The notes below the pieces were generated by a model. That model made no database searches and was not told where the DNA came from. It saw only the letters and a list, made by a program, of their open reading frames with translations. 64,000 bases of DNA from Trichoplax sp. H2 (Eukaryota > Placozoa > Uniplacotomia > Trichoplacea), in the NCBI GenBank assembly GCA_003344405.1, contig NOWV01000013.1, forward strand, positions 248,001 to 312,000, read 5' to 3'. Below are positions 35,789 through 48,089 of the stretch, one piece after another (position 1 is the first letter of the stretch; the number at the start of each line of letters is the position of its first letter). Position numbers and translations under genes: made by a program.

Positions 35789-38700
35789 TTGAAATGTTGA
35801 CGATGCTGTCTATATTTTGTGAGAATTTTTAATTCGTAGAGATAAAATTTCGATAAGCTTGTAAAAAATTTGTTTATATGTTGTATATTAAACCATTCCA
35901 AAAATTAATATACCAATATTATATCACATACAGTAATGAACAAGAGAATAAATTAATCAGTTCATTGATTGCAAGTAGAATAAGTAATAATATTTATGAC
36001 GAGTTGAGGATCCATGATTTATTTTCTTTTACCAGCAATTCAGTGCCTAACTGAGATTGTGCAAATCTATCAGCTCGTACTATAGATTTTAGACATGTAC
36101 AGCATATTCTATATGCTACCGGATATTTGCGAATTCTATATACATATGTGCATCAATAACTTCTTAATTATCGTTATTCATTAAACAGCTATTATCCTTG
36201 CTAGTTTACCTGTCGTACTGATGCAATATTAATCAATTTTACGTTGTATCAATAATTTGATCATCCATAAGCTGCACGTATTTCGTCCTAGCTGAACGAT
36301 GAAATGAAATCATTAGTTCAGCATCATTAACACCATGTTCAGCCATCGTATGATAAAGCTCATAGGAAGTATAATTTTGATACCGAGCATTGTTAGAGTA
36401 AATATGGAAATCATCGTTATGTGTAGGCTCGACATGAGTGACATTAGCTAATAAACCAATGTAGACATCATCAAGGCCGGGTATTTTTTGCACATAAGGT
36501 ATAGCCCAGATTAGTCGATCGGCAGTCTGACCAGTCATAAAATAACCAAAGCCAGAACAATATGGTGCGAACTTATCCATTGGATAATTATCATAAGAAA
36601 TGTAGTATTTACTACTTTTATCGCGTATCGGGATACGATTCATTGTTGAAACGAATCCAATCCAACAATGACTTGGATTAACTGTAGGTCTAAGACTTAG
36701 TGTTACTAAATAATCAAATAGACGCCATTTATTAATCCAGACATCATCATCGCCCTTGTAATAAAATTGTGTCTGGCAGTAGCGACGCGCCCAATACATG
36801 CCTAGTATTGTCTTCTCAGTTAAGACATGATGATGTTCGATTAAATCAGTAATTACTAAATCGCCAAATAGTCGAGCTTCTTCATCTACACGTCGATCTA
36901 TTTTAATATTACCAGTACGTCCAACAATAAAGATTAATCTCCATAAATTAGCAATACGAATTCGTTGTTGAAACTCCCATGCATTGCCCCATGTCTGACG
37001 AATACCGATACGGCGATTAAAATGGCGCGCTGCGCTATTAATTGCAAACACTACAAATGCTGGTTGATTACAACGTCGAGGAGCAAGCTTTTGATTGTAT
37101 TTAACGATATACTGATCGCCAATAGCATGGAATTCCGCTGTTGATGGATTAAATTCACTTCTATTGTATTCTAAATGGGGTTGGGGTGACGGTGATGTTC
37201 TATCTAAAGAATTAACTAGCATATCTATTCTCTCTTTCGTATCGCTAGAAGAAGAACATCTACCGTTGTTACATTGTAATAGTTTATACTTTAAAAATTG
37301 TTGGTATTCTTGCGAGAAGAAACACCATGTTAAAATGAATAATAGGATTACAATGATGACAGCTAATTTTCGATTTCGAGGTGAATAACAAGTGAAAAGT
37401 AAACGAATTTTTCCCGGCAATTTCTCTTGATTAGGCTTAGGCATAATGGTCAATTCCGATTCCATAACTACTTTACAGAAGTAAAGATAGAAATAGCAAA
37501 ATTGATCGATGACTAGATTATAAACGACCAGATCGTATGGTATTATCTGTATTTGATATTCGGGCTAATACAGAAAAAGCTTTTAATAGCATTATAGTAC
37601 CTCTTTATATCATATTCAGTACTCTATATTTATCGTAAAAGAAACGTGCTGTTACGTATTCTTAGATCTGTAGAGCACAAGATGTGCATATATAATTTCA
37701 ACAACGACAGGTGCGATGGCATAAACTGGTTGACCAGTTTATGCCACCATATGCAATGGGTTTACTACTAGGTCTATAGGAAAAATTCTATTGTCCTTCT
37801 ATCTTTTCATAGAATCCAACACACAATCCTGTCTAGAAATAACAAAACAACACTTAACTTTCTCTCTGCACGACTTTAAATATCCCTATTAATTTACTAG
37901 AGCGATTCTTTCCTAAAGAAATCTTCAAAGAAAATACTCTATATAATCTACTTGTCTATCAATAATTTAAAAATTGGAACTGTGTAATAAAATAATAGTA
38001 CAAAAATAGTTTATTCTTTCACGACTACCCATTGAATCATTTCGAAAAAAACAAAATCAGTAAGTCATCAACATTAAATATAAATAGACATTGATGTTAA
38101 ATATTATATAAGCTTTATGGCATGATTGGTTAGCGCTGTGATAAATAACTAACTGTATATAATGTTGTTGACGTAATTATTGATTTATTGTAGTAGCCAA
38201 AACATGCACTTGATGAGTGAATCAAGATGGAATCATTTTATTTCTTACCGGTATACGCGTAAAAGAGCATCATATTTACGGTATTGTACCTTTTAGAAAT
38301 AACGAAGTCTTAATAATCTAATCGAAGTGCTTAATACACCTTCTGCTATACCAACAAGAATTATAAAGATCACATTGTATTGACTACAGTGTATCAATCA
38401 ATATGAAGTATAATCAACAGCTTTTATATTTTCTACGAAATATTCTTTTTTGTCTTAGTAGCCGTAAATACAGATGCGTAAAACTTATGCAATATAGTCT
38501 ACGAAATAGATGATAGATTTACTCTAGTAGACTAACGTCCTCCTTTCATATTACTTTATAAATCCGGCATAGACAGCAGTGTTTTTGTTTACAATGATCT
38601 GTTCGGATTTTTAATTCACCATTATAGAGCGATTCAAGTTAGAGTAATTTAGCGATATCATTGCATGATCCAATCACTATTGTATTGCTTCTTATAGTAA

Positions 38701-41700
38701 TATTTTTATCTATCAAGCCAATTTATTAATTTACGATATCCGCTTACCTTCGCTACGGTTTTTTTTGAAGATTTTATTGCAGTTTATAATTATAGTGTAG
38801 ATATAAATTAAAAACATCGAGGCTTATAATTATGCTTAATCGGTTTATAAATAGATTTCCATCATTTCTAAAACTATAATCCTTACTCTGCTGATTTCAA
38901 TTTAATGACGCAGGCTATCATGTTTTGCATTTTCATGATATCATTCTAGAAACTACCGATCGTAATAATCTATTACTTCATACCAATAGGCTAGCAATCC
39001 GCTTGTCATAATTATGAAAATAGAGTAAAATAGGAACGTACACTACTCAACTTTATTAATATAACTTATTTAGGACAGTGGCACAGTGGCAACTATTCAC
39101 AGATTTTTTGATATTCTCACAATAGATTTGAATAAATATGCTTATTGCACTGGTTTATTAGAATTTATATAATATATTTTAGGCAGTAGTATCTAATTCA
39201 AGAAAGAAAAAATATCTTAAACGAACTAATAATGATAATAACACAAGCTGGAGTAACCTACAATAGTCCAGACATTCAACTAGTATTTTATCAATTTACC
39301 AATGAACTGGTATAATTTGGATCCTACTATTAAAGAGAGCATAGCAATTATTTTCATTAACGATATAAATATCTGAAAAATAGCTTAACTCTATTTAAAC
39401 AGATAAATTGGTTATATAGGAGAGTATAACTGTAATAGTTATACTATGCTGTTTAACTCATTATATTTCACTATTTTAAATTAAAGATTTCTGCTTTTAA
39501 ATTTTAGATGAAACTGTCGAAAGTTTTTCTCCCTTCTATTGATACAATAAATAATCAAACAGGATCATCCTTAACCATTGACAATCCTTAAAAATGACGT
39601 CACAAGCTTAAGATTTATTTCCTATAGTTATTAATTGCAATTTAGAAACATTTACAGCTATCTATCTTATAATTAGGCCAAGGATGATCATCTTTAATAA
39701 TGGGAGAGTTTTTTAGCAGGAATGCACAGTTATTTTGTACCTATTCTATTCTTATAGCCATTCATTCATTGTAATGGAAAAATAATTAATAGTTGTTTTA
39801 GAATTATTACCAATGAAAAAGTGTTCTCGATGTCTAGTAATAATCTTGAACTTGATTGAAATTCGATTCTTAAATGAGAATACAATGTATTAGAAGAATA
39901 AATTTGAAACATTTAAAGAATTCTATCGCGGATGAGATTAACACTGTGATTTTTACGAAGAAAGAAAAAGACGTAATATTGTCAAGATCACAATTATTTC
40001 TATGTTAAAGCCAAAGATCATCAAGCTTACTGTTTTGACATTTATTTATTCAAATTTGAATGTTACAGTGCTGGTAGTAAATAAAGAATAACAAATTTGA
40101 AGTGATTGAGTTAAATTAGTCATCCGTGAAATCTATACCTTAAACCGGTTCTTCATCATCTGCTACTGACATGATAAGCAAGAGTAAATTAAAAAAAGCA
40201 GGGTAAAATTTTCCAAGCATTATTTGCGAAGTCTGACAATAAAGCAGACGATCATTGGCAATAATATTTGCTTCTATAAAACATTCTAATTTGATATTTA
40301 GCCAACAACACAGGTAAAACTCATTTCAGCAATAAAACAGACGTAATTTATAGAATATTTCTGTAATAAATATGTTATATACTCCATTAATGAAACAAGC
40401 TAGCGAGAAACCTGCTTCAATTTATTACCTTTTACTCTTTATTTTAACATAGTAAAACTGTATTCTTGCTCTATGATATTATGGCTGTTCTACCGTATAA
40501 GCCTTTTCATTTCATTAGATTGATTAAGTTACTTTCTTAAACATTTAAGACTTATATGTAACAAGAGCTGTTTCCCTTTCTCGTAACTGTACTTTGGACA
40601 TTTCATGTTATAATTTTATATCAGTTATATAAAATATTTATATGGACTTTTTTCTACATCGTATATGTTAATACTAATGTGTTCTTTTGTTCATACAATA
40701 TACCTATACTATGCACCTTGCTAAGATATTTCCTTTTCATATTAAAGTAATTCTTATCCCTTATACTATTTATAAATTCTATTCTTACAATATCAAAGGC
40801 AACTTGATACATAAGAAGAATCCCTTATTCTACGATATGACTACTTTTCTTTATAGCTTTTTCAGTGAGATAGCTTAGAATGCGTTTATAAATAATATGC
40901 TAAATTGAATTTAGGTTGAACGATAAGTTAAGACAATCGCTTCCTTCTACTTTCTTCTAACTACATTTATATGTCCAATGAAGATAACTTATATAATTGT
41001 AGTAAAAATGTAGTTTTGATAATTTCAGTAAAATCTATTCTTCTCCAATCTATTATGGCTAGTACCTTTTGTTTTCGAATTTATCTTTCGAAACGGTTAT
41101 ACCCTACATAAATATAAACTGAAAAGTGTGCTTTGAGAATATAAACCTACTATGAAATCAAGTTCTTCGTATTTTATTTTTGATATATACAGGAGTAAGC
41201 CCTACTTTGACTGTAAGTTACCTATGTTTTGAACACCTCTTGAGTGCTACCTTTACTTTCATAATATTATACAGTCCATTAAAGTGTATAAGATAGCTGA
41301 TTACAAAATATATTAGTGAATTTTGTAAAGAATTGACTATTAATACAGCACCAAGGAAACTGTTTATTGTTTTATGCCTATAGAAAATAATTTTTACATC
41401 CGCCAATTAAGCTTAGATTACTGTATGGTAACAGCTTTTTGCCTGATAAGTGAAATAGTATAGTTACTTTGAAATGACATTATCTGCTTTTCTCAAGAAA
41501 CAAAACATCGCGTCGTTCAATTTCCTTGGGTAAAAATAACAGCGTTATTATGGGATTAAACATGAAATTTTAGGCCATTTATTTTATATTCTTAAAATTA
41601 CTGACGAATAATTAAATTTCTTAGCAAGAGATCGCAAGTATTGCGATATTCGTACTATGCAAAAATTTAGTTGAAGATCAGTAGAGCCTTCTAATGTGTA

Positions 41701-42760
41701 TAGTAATTTAGACTGGTTAATATCCAAAATAGGAGTACACCGGTTTGAAAAATCTGTCATACTTCCTCGCCACCCTTTTTGCATTTGAACGCAAAAGTAT
41801 CGTCGATATTTTATAATATTTGTGTAATTTTCAATTTTCAATACCTGTAAGCTATTGCCACAACTACTCTTGCGACATAAGAAAACGACACGGTACTTAT
41901 AATAAACTTTACTTTAATCCGTAGAACTACTTCCCTAGCCTACGGTATTGTAGCTGGAATCCTTGCGAAGTACTAACTCGCTCAACACAATATACGATAT
42001 AAAGCTATCACACAACTTAACCTTAACCTGGATCACTTTTTATTGATCACAGTCCTTCTTATATACTCTTTCAGTAGTAATAAACATATTTACTATGCTA
42101 TTAATACATTTCAATAACAAACATGTTATTACGATTGAATTATCAAATATGGACATTCGAGGTAATAAACAATTTCATACATAAATCTACTTCGACTGTA
42201 AGCCCTGTCAAGCTGCTACAGTATGTTCCCGATAGATACTTGTAACATATTGCGATATTATGATAATATCACAATAACTTAGGTTATTACTAACAATAAC
42301 AATTCCTAAAGTAGTCGCTCATACTCCTAAAAAGTTCAAAACAAAATGTTATTATAAACTACACTTCTATATCTAAGTTATTTTGGTGACTGTGATAGCT
42401 ATTTTTTTCTTTCGTACGTGATTGATTTATATTTTATATTCTCTAGACATTAAACGCATCTTAGAATTTAGCTTCGCTCGTCAATAACTTGATACCTAAG
42501 AACCACTTAGCCTTATGATATCACAACTGCCTTTATATCAAGATAAATTTGAATTTATTTTCAAAGGTAAGCTATAATTTTTTTTCGCTTATATTGACTT
42601 GGGTAGTTCTTCGTCAACCTGCAATAAATTTTAAATTTTAATGCGCAAAGTATAAACACATCATGAATTTAACTTCTTACGGTTAAAAAATTTGTTTATT
42701 ACGTAATTTTGTGGTAATGTTATAATCACGAAGGCAAAAAAGTCATCTGGGCATCTCGGG
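35789..42760. repeat. Segmental duplication, copy 2 (contains GT31 gene 2)
   Basis: Counterpart of 29740-34120, in the same orientation. It is longer mainly because about 1.7 kb (roughly 39277-40995) has no match in copy 1: the shared block ending GACATT at 39276 resumes near 40996 with GTAGTAAAAATG, matching GTAAAATGG in copy 1 at about 32811. I saw no clear terminal inverted repeats or transposase in the extra piece. Confidence 0.75.
36239..37465 (-). CDS. GT31 beta-1,3-galactosyltransferase-like gene 2, intronless
   Basis: Close duplicate of the gene at 30182-31408: 408 residues, same anchor, stem and catalytic motifs (GDDDVW 238-243, PYCSGFGYFM 301-310, DDVYIG 332-337). By eye, residues from about 166 to 356 are identical to gene 1, with only a few silent base changes, while the first 95 residues and the stretch 150-164 differ repeatedly (for example DQRFGIRQTWGNTS against NRRIGIRQTWGNAW). 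A few more changes lie at 357-369. No break is seen, so the enzyme should be intact. The differing residues beside the first catalytic-domain motif could affect acceptor choice, but that is inference. Confidence 0.9.
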   Translation of the reverse strand: MESELTIMPKPNQEKLPGKIRLLFTCYSPRNRKLAVIIVILLFILTWCFFSQEYQQFLKYKLLQCNNGRCSSSSDTKERIDMLVNSLDRTSPSPQPHLEYNRSEFNPSTAEFHAIGDQYIVKYNQKLAPRRCNQPAFVVFAINSAARHFNRRIGIRQTWGNAWEFQQRIRIANLWRLIFIVGRTGNIKIDRRVDEEARLFGDLVITDLIEHHHVLTEKTILGMYWARRYCQTQFYYKGDDDVWINKWRLFDYLVTLSLRPTVNPSHCWIGFVSTMNRIPIRDKSSKYYISYDNYPMDKFAPYCSGFGYFMTGQTADRLIWAIPYVQKIPGLDDVYIGLLANVTHVEPTHNDDFHIYSNNARYQNYTSYELYHTMAEHGVNDAELMISFHRSARTKYVQLMDDQIIDTT

Positions 42761-43379
42761 TTATAATACTGGTTAAAATTTGTTTAAGTTACGAACCTGG
42801 ATCTGCATATGTAAAAAATATGCAAGGATTTATCGAGAATGCAACCATCGAAGCGTGTAATAAGGGTATTCGCAAATATCTAAGGATATAAAAAACGTTG
42901 TAGAATAGAATCTAATACTAAGAATATCTGGTCTTATTTATACGAAGAAAAGAAAAAAAATGGACATTCTATTAATTGAAGCCAAATAAATACTTAGCTT
43001 TCACTAAGCAGACACTCATTTACTATGATAATAATGTAGATAGAAATACAGCATGTAAAACATGTAAGAATTTTATATTAATTCTATCATCATCTGTTGT
43101 AGTATTCTTAAAACTCAAAGGTACAGAATCAGTTAAGAAACACTCGTAATAAATTCAGTAACCTAAGTATCATGTACAAGTGTTTCAAAATAAATAGGCA
43201 ACCTTAGGAAAAGTGAAATAGTTATAACACAATATTTGCTGTACTCAAGTTTTCGACATTAACGAGATATTAAAATATTTATCTATATACTAGAATATTT
43301 ACACCGTTAAGTTTGTTAAGAACTCTTTCCAAGAATATGTAGAATGATAGTAAGACATGATATTTGTTGTAACACAGCT
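37466..43379. other. Non-coding region between GT31 genes 2 and 3
   Basis: No gene supported in 5.9 kb. It contains the upstream half of duplication copy 2, the unmatched 1.7-kb piece at about 39277-40995, and the unduplicated 3' flank of gene 3 from about 42770. Short open frames here (for example 40687-40878 and 41584-41841) are AT-rich and have no recognisable motif. Confidence 0.55.
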
Positions 43380-44537
43380 TCATCTTTTATCGTCCTTCAT
43401 AAATGCTATATGTCTCCTTCTCGCCATTTGTTGAAATTTAATCATCAATTGAGAATTATGTACACCATGTTCAGCAATAGTTTCGTACAATATTTTTCCA
43501 TTATAAATGAGCTTATTAACATCATAGGTACGAATATGAAATCTTGGATTATGAATAGGTTGAATTCCTGTATTATTAGCTAAAAGTCCGATATAGACAT
43601 CGTCAATACCAGGGATTTTTTTAACATATGGAACAGATGTAATAACCTTACTAGCAGTTTCTCTTGACATAAAATAACCAAATCCAGAACAGAATCGAGG
43701 AAATCGCTCACCATTAAAATCTTCGTAGGAAACGTAATATTTACTCTTTTTATTACGGATTGGTACATGATTAATTGAAGAGACAAAACCAATCCAACAA
43801 GAACTCAGATCGATATTTGACTCAATTCGCACGTTTAACTTGATTATCAAGTCAAATAGTCTCCATTTATTGACCCAGACATCATCATCCCCTTTATAAT
43901 AAAATTGACTCCGACAAATTTGACTAGCCCAATACATACCCAATAAAGTTTTATCGGTTAAAGACTTGTGATGCTCTTTCAAGTTAATCATTAATAAATC
44001 GCCATGATTTTTAGCCTCTTTATCGACTCGTTCATCGATGACTTTGGATCCTGTACGTCCAACAATGAAAATAACCTTCCATAAGTTTTTACTCTCAAAG
44101 CGTATATTGAATTCCGTAGGATTGCCCCAAGTTTTGCGAATACCACTACGTCGATTGAAATGATTAGCAGCACTATTAATAGCCAATACTAACAAGGGAG
44201 GATGCTTGCAAGATTTCACACTTAGTTTTTGATCATACTTGGCGACATAATGATTGCCAATCCACTTGATAGTGTCCTCGTGAGATTCCAACGTGATGAA
44301 ATTTTGCTCATTATCGAATGTTTCGTTTATGGCAACAGTAGTATAATCATTAACACTAGCGATAGAAGTCGATTCTTGTCGACTAGGCTGACTTGGACAT
44401 TGCTTTTGGTACGATGGCAATATACTTGGTTGTGTATTTAAGGTTACTAAAATGAACCATGCTGTAGTGATGAAGGCGAGTACAATTACAGCAGCAATTA
44501 CTTCTCGATTTCGACGTAGGCCACAAGCCAAAGACAT
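43380..44537 (-). CDS. GT31 beta-1,3-galactosyltransferase-like gene 3, intronless
   Basis: Type II membrane glycosyltransferase, 385 residues, one exon. Anchor at about 13-31 (VIAAVIVLAFITTAWFILV), stem to about 110, catalytic domain with LAINSAANHF, GIRKTWGN (132-139), GDDDVWVNKW (216-225), RFCSGFGYFM (281-290) and DDVYIG (312-317). Clearly the nearest relative of genes 1 and 2 in the cluster: it shares the WRLFD, SYE/SYD and AEHGV contexts, and lies on the same strand just upstream of gene 2's duplicated flank. This suggests all three arose by tandem duplication. The specific sugar transferred is unknown. Confidence 0.9.
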   Translation of the reverse strand: MSLACGLRRNREVIAAVIVLAFITTAWFILVTLNTQPSILPSYQKQCPSQPSRQESTSIASVNDYTTVAINETFDNEQNFITLESHEDTIKWIGNHYVAKYDQKLSVKSCKHPPLLVLAINSAANHFNRRSGIRKTWGNPTEFNIRFESKNLWKVIFIVGRTGSKVIDERVDKEAKNHGDLLMINLKEHHKSLTDKTLLGMYWASQICRSQFYYKGDDDVWVNKWRLFDLIIKLNVRIESNIDLSSCWIGFVSSINHVPIRNKKSKYYVSYEDFNGERFPRFCSGFGYFMSRETASKVITSVPYVKKIPGIDDVYIGLLANNTGIQPIHNPRFHIRTYDVNKLIYNGKILYETIAEHGVHNSQLMIKFQQMARRRHIAFMKDDKR

Positions 44538-45260
44538 TTTCTAAATCTTTTTCGTTAGGTGCATGTTAGTATTATTTTATGAGTCATACATTATTGTATA
44601 TCTGTATTCGAGATAGCACTTTCTTCTACGTATGAAAGAACTAGACGCAGGAGGCCAATCTATCCAGGCTAAACGAAGTGAATGGATAATAAATATAGTG
44701 ACATTATTTTCAATCGATACTTTTACATGGCTTAGATTATAGTACCAACTAAATTACAAGACCAGTAAACTATAAAAAATTTATCGATTACTATTAAGAG
44801 TAGAACATTATATCGGCCCTATTGCTTTTATCTTTCTGCATAAATAATATATAAATATTAGCAAATTACCTGCAGTATAACAGCAAGCTTATTTTAAACG
44901 ATCCAAGATAGTAGACGATATATTGGTACTGTTACAATAATTTCCTTTGATGGATTTGAATTTTTAGTGCCGCTATAGAATCTCAACCTCATCGTTGTAT
45001 CGACATCTTATTCTTCTCGATTAAATGTATTGACTATCTCTGGCATTAACAAATATTAGTAAAAACTTGTAGTTTGATATATTTACTCGTATCTGTATCC
45101 CTATGTTGACTGTAGGACCCACTTCTCTTTTTGGCGCTTGTCGATGACTTGTTATACCGCATAATTTATGCATTCATTATTACTGTGCCTATTATAGTAG
45201 GTAACACCACGCCATATGTACTACTACAAAAAAATTAACCTATGTACAATTGTCCATAAG

Positions 45261-45298
45261 TTATTAATAGTACACTATCAAAATAGTGCCATTAATAA
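45261..45298. other. Imperfect 38-bp hairpin
   Basis: CACTAT (45273-45278) pairs with ATAGTG (45283-45288) around a CAAA loop; outside it, TTATTAAT (45261-45268) pairs with ATTAATAA (45291-45298), separated by a small internal loop. Weak complementarity continues outward. It could be the core of a decayed inverted-repeat element. Confidence 0.6.
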
Positions 45299-45514
45299 TG
45301 CATTGTACAGTATCGATCTTACCTAATAAGTAACTATAGTACCGATGGTATATGTAGTACTACTGTAGAGACCATATAGAATTTTAGAGATACCTATCCT
45401 GTTAATAAAAATGCTCCCCTTTATTAAGAAGTAGTCCATTGACTATGAATATGACCGCCCATACAGGGAATAGAACAACCTATAATAGAAGTGGGGTTTA
45501 CAGCTACCGTAGAG

Positions 45515-45524
45515 TATATAAATA
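45515..45524 (+). promoter_or_regulatory. TATA-box-like element
   Basis: TATATAAATA followed about 20-30 bases later by a pyrimidine/CA-rich stretch. It is 1.4 kb before GT31 gene 4, so it would only serve that gene if there were a long leader or an unseen 5' exon. In AT-rich DNA such a match can be chance. Confidence 0.2.
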
Positions 45525-46970
45525 GACGCTCACTACTACATGCTGTAAGTCTGCACTTGACTCAATTAGATTAGCTGTCAATTTTAATTTTCAATTCAAT
45601 CAAATTATTAACTACGGGAATCTTCATTACTTCTGGTCGATCAGTCTGGTGCCCAGACATTGCCTGTGAAGAATTGGTAGATAGCTCTACGATCCTTATC
45701 ATACCATCATGCGAAAATAATAGGTAAAAGGAGATTTAACCCTAAACTTCTAGGTTAATTGAATCGTAGATAGAGTGTATCTTCTCTGTACAAATACTTC
45801 TGTCAAATATCTACAAACTAGGTAAAGTTTTACTATAAAAAATATCATCGGAAGAACTATAACCTGCATTTCTGTAACTTTTTATTACTGTAGTTATAGT
45901 CGTCTCTTGCTCGTTTAAACTAATCATACTATATGAGCGTAAAAAAATACGCGTTATGTATACAGAAGGACTCATTTGTTTAATCGATGGGAATAGTTCA
46001 TCTGTATTTATATCGCGTAGTAATAAATAGAGTAAGTATTCATAAAGCATAACTACAAAATAAATTAATCATTCCTTGTCTACTTGAGTTGCAAAAATAT
46101 AATTGACTATATTAGATGTTTACCATCTTGTAAAATGCCCCAATACATTTTCTTTATCTTTGTTTAATTCTCATGATTCAGCTATAATGGCTGCCAGAAC
46201 TGTTAAAGTTTAAGCAATGGTTCCGAAGAAAGACAACTTAGACAGTTAGTTATTCAGTTAGTTATTCAAATGCGTAAGTTAATCCACAAAGTCGTAACAT
46301 TAATGTATATGCTTGTATCTGAAGCTTATATTGTACATAAGTATACTATATTACGGGATATCTAGTGTTTATTTGAAACATTTTACATATCGTAGATGTA
46401 GCTGTATCTAGATTATGATAGATAGCATTAGTACAAAGTTGTTATCATTATCTCGTATAACATGCCCGTATCATTAAAGTAATACCTATTTATCTACTAC
46501 ATTTAGAATCGAGTTACTTGTATTAAATCATCATCAATGTTACACATATTATGTGCTGTAGTGAACTAGGATAAATTGATACAGCAAACATGTTTGTTGC
46601 ACAATAAACGTGTATGCTGATAATTTGCTGTATTGAGTGATAGAGTTCGATGAGATTATTTCGCTTAACCCAGTTTGCTCTATATGAAGTGCGGCTGATT
46701 CTATGACGATAGTATATAGGGTAAATAAATAAAAATATTAATAGCAAAATCTACTAAAAGAAATTTTTTAACAATCAAAGAGAACTTTCCTATTAATGTA
46801 TATAGATAAATAATTTACGAATGGGTACACGCATTTGGCGTTGGATAGAAATTAGTTATAATAGTTTTAAAATTATTTACGATTAATTAGTCCACATAGA
46901 AACCTAAACTTTCTCTTTTTTATTGATACGAAAGTAGTTCTTAGGTACCGGTAGTATTCGAATATAAGCG

Positions 46971-48089
46971 ATGGCTAAAACTCTAAGACGAAAATTTATT
47001 TCATTGATACTGATATTTATCACAATCTATGGCTGCTATCTATATTTAAGTAATTCTAATTCAGCTACTGAAAGACGAAACTACGTAACTAAGGTAGTTA
47101 ATACAGAATCCTTATTTAGTGGCGAAAGGATTGGCTCATCTACCATTGAAATTGAGCGCTACCACAGTGCCCCTCCTTGTCAATCGTCTCCTTTTATTCT
47201 TCTAGCAGTTAATAGTCACGCAAAGCATAAGTACAGGCGACAAAGTATTCGAAAATCATGGGGCTCTACTATATCACAAAATGAAACTGATAATTTACCT
47301 GCCATTTTATGGAAAACTGTATTTATAGTTGGTATAGTTAAAGACAACAAAATTATGGAACAAGTTTATGAAGAGGCTAGATTACATAAAGACATAGTCC
47401 TAGGTATTATAGACGAAAATCGTCGATCTTTAACTGAAAAAACTGTATTAGGTATGCTCTGGGCACAACTATATTGCCAACCGACATTTTTTTATAAAGG
47501 AGATGACGATGTGTGGGTGAATCAATTTCGTTTATATATATATGCCTTGCAAGCTAATCGATCATTTGAAGCACCAACCAATAGCTTCTGGAGAGGATTT
47601 GTAGCCGTTGATAATCGTAAACCTATTCGTAATAAAAATAGCAAGTACTATTTATCGATGCAGGACTTTAGTGGAGATCTTTTTCCACCCTTCTGTTCCG
47701 GTTTTGCTTACATCTTATCAAATCATGTCCTACAAGAAATGACACGAATGATAAAGGAAGTTGAGATGATTCCACTTGTCGATGATGTATATGTTGGATT
47801 ACTCGCTAATAAATCTGGTATTAGACCTTCACTAGAAGGCCGATTTCATTTGCGTAGTCATTTTAAAGACTTAAATCAGGAAATATTGTCTGCATTAGCA
47901 AAGCATCGCGTCTTGACAGCAAAGGATCAAGTTCTGTTTAAAAATATCAGTTATCGTCATTATCTTACCCAATTCTGTAACAAGACAATGAAGCGACAAA
48001 ATATAGACTATTTCGACGATTTTCAGTATTTTTATCAATTCAATTTTCACAAAGAATTAAATTGCTCAGACATAAATTTAGTTATTTAA
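46971..48089 (+). CDS. GT31 beta-1,3-galactosyltransferase-like gene 4, intronless
   Basis: 372 residues, one exon, plus strand. Anchor at about 8-26, short stem, catalytic domain with LLAVNSHAKHKYRR (78-90), SIRKSWGS (92-99), GDDDVWVNQF (177-186), PFCSGFAYIL (240-249) and DDVYVG (271-276). The region after the catalytic core departs from the other members: AKHRV replaces AEHGV, and an extra, aromatic-rich tail (about 340-372, with FDDFQYFYQF) is added. Start chosen as the first ATG before the membrane anchor. It may be a functionally diverged member; nothing indicates inactivity. Confidence 0.88.
   Translation: MAKTLRRKFISLILIFITIYGCYLYLSNSNSATERRNYVTKVVNTESLFSGERIGSSTIEIERYHSAPPCQSSPFILLAVNSHAKHKYRRQSIRKSWGSTISQNETDNLPAILWKTVFIVGIVKDNKIMEQVYEEARLHKDIVLGIIDENRRSLTEKTVLGMLWAQLYCQPTFFYKGDDDVWVNQFRLYIYALQANRSFEAPTNSFWRGFVAVDNRKPIRNKNSKYYLSMQDFSGDLFPPFCSGFAYILSNHVLQEMTRMIKEVEMIPLVDDVYVGLLANKSGIRPSLEGRFHLRSHFKDLNQEILSALAKHRVLTAKDQVLFKNISYRHYLTQFCNKTMKRQNIDYFDDFQYFYQFNFHKELNCSDINLVI

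Larger units (their letters stand above)
44538..46970. other. Intergenic region between divergent GT31 genes 3 and 4
   Basis: The two flanking genes point away from each other, so promoters for both should lie here. It holds an imperfect hairpin at 45261-45298 and a TATA-like box at 45515-45524. Open frames at 45811-46050 and 46523-46747 show no recognisable domain. Confidence 0.5.

Noticed and set aside
45420-45600. Possible LTR remnant with TATA box
   Set aside because: No paired LTR, primer-binding site or retroviral-type open frame could be found nearby.
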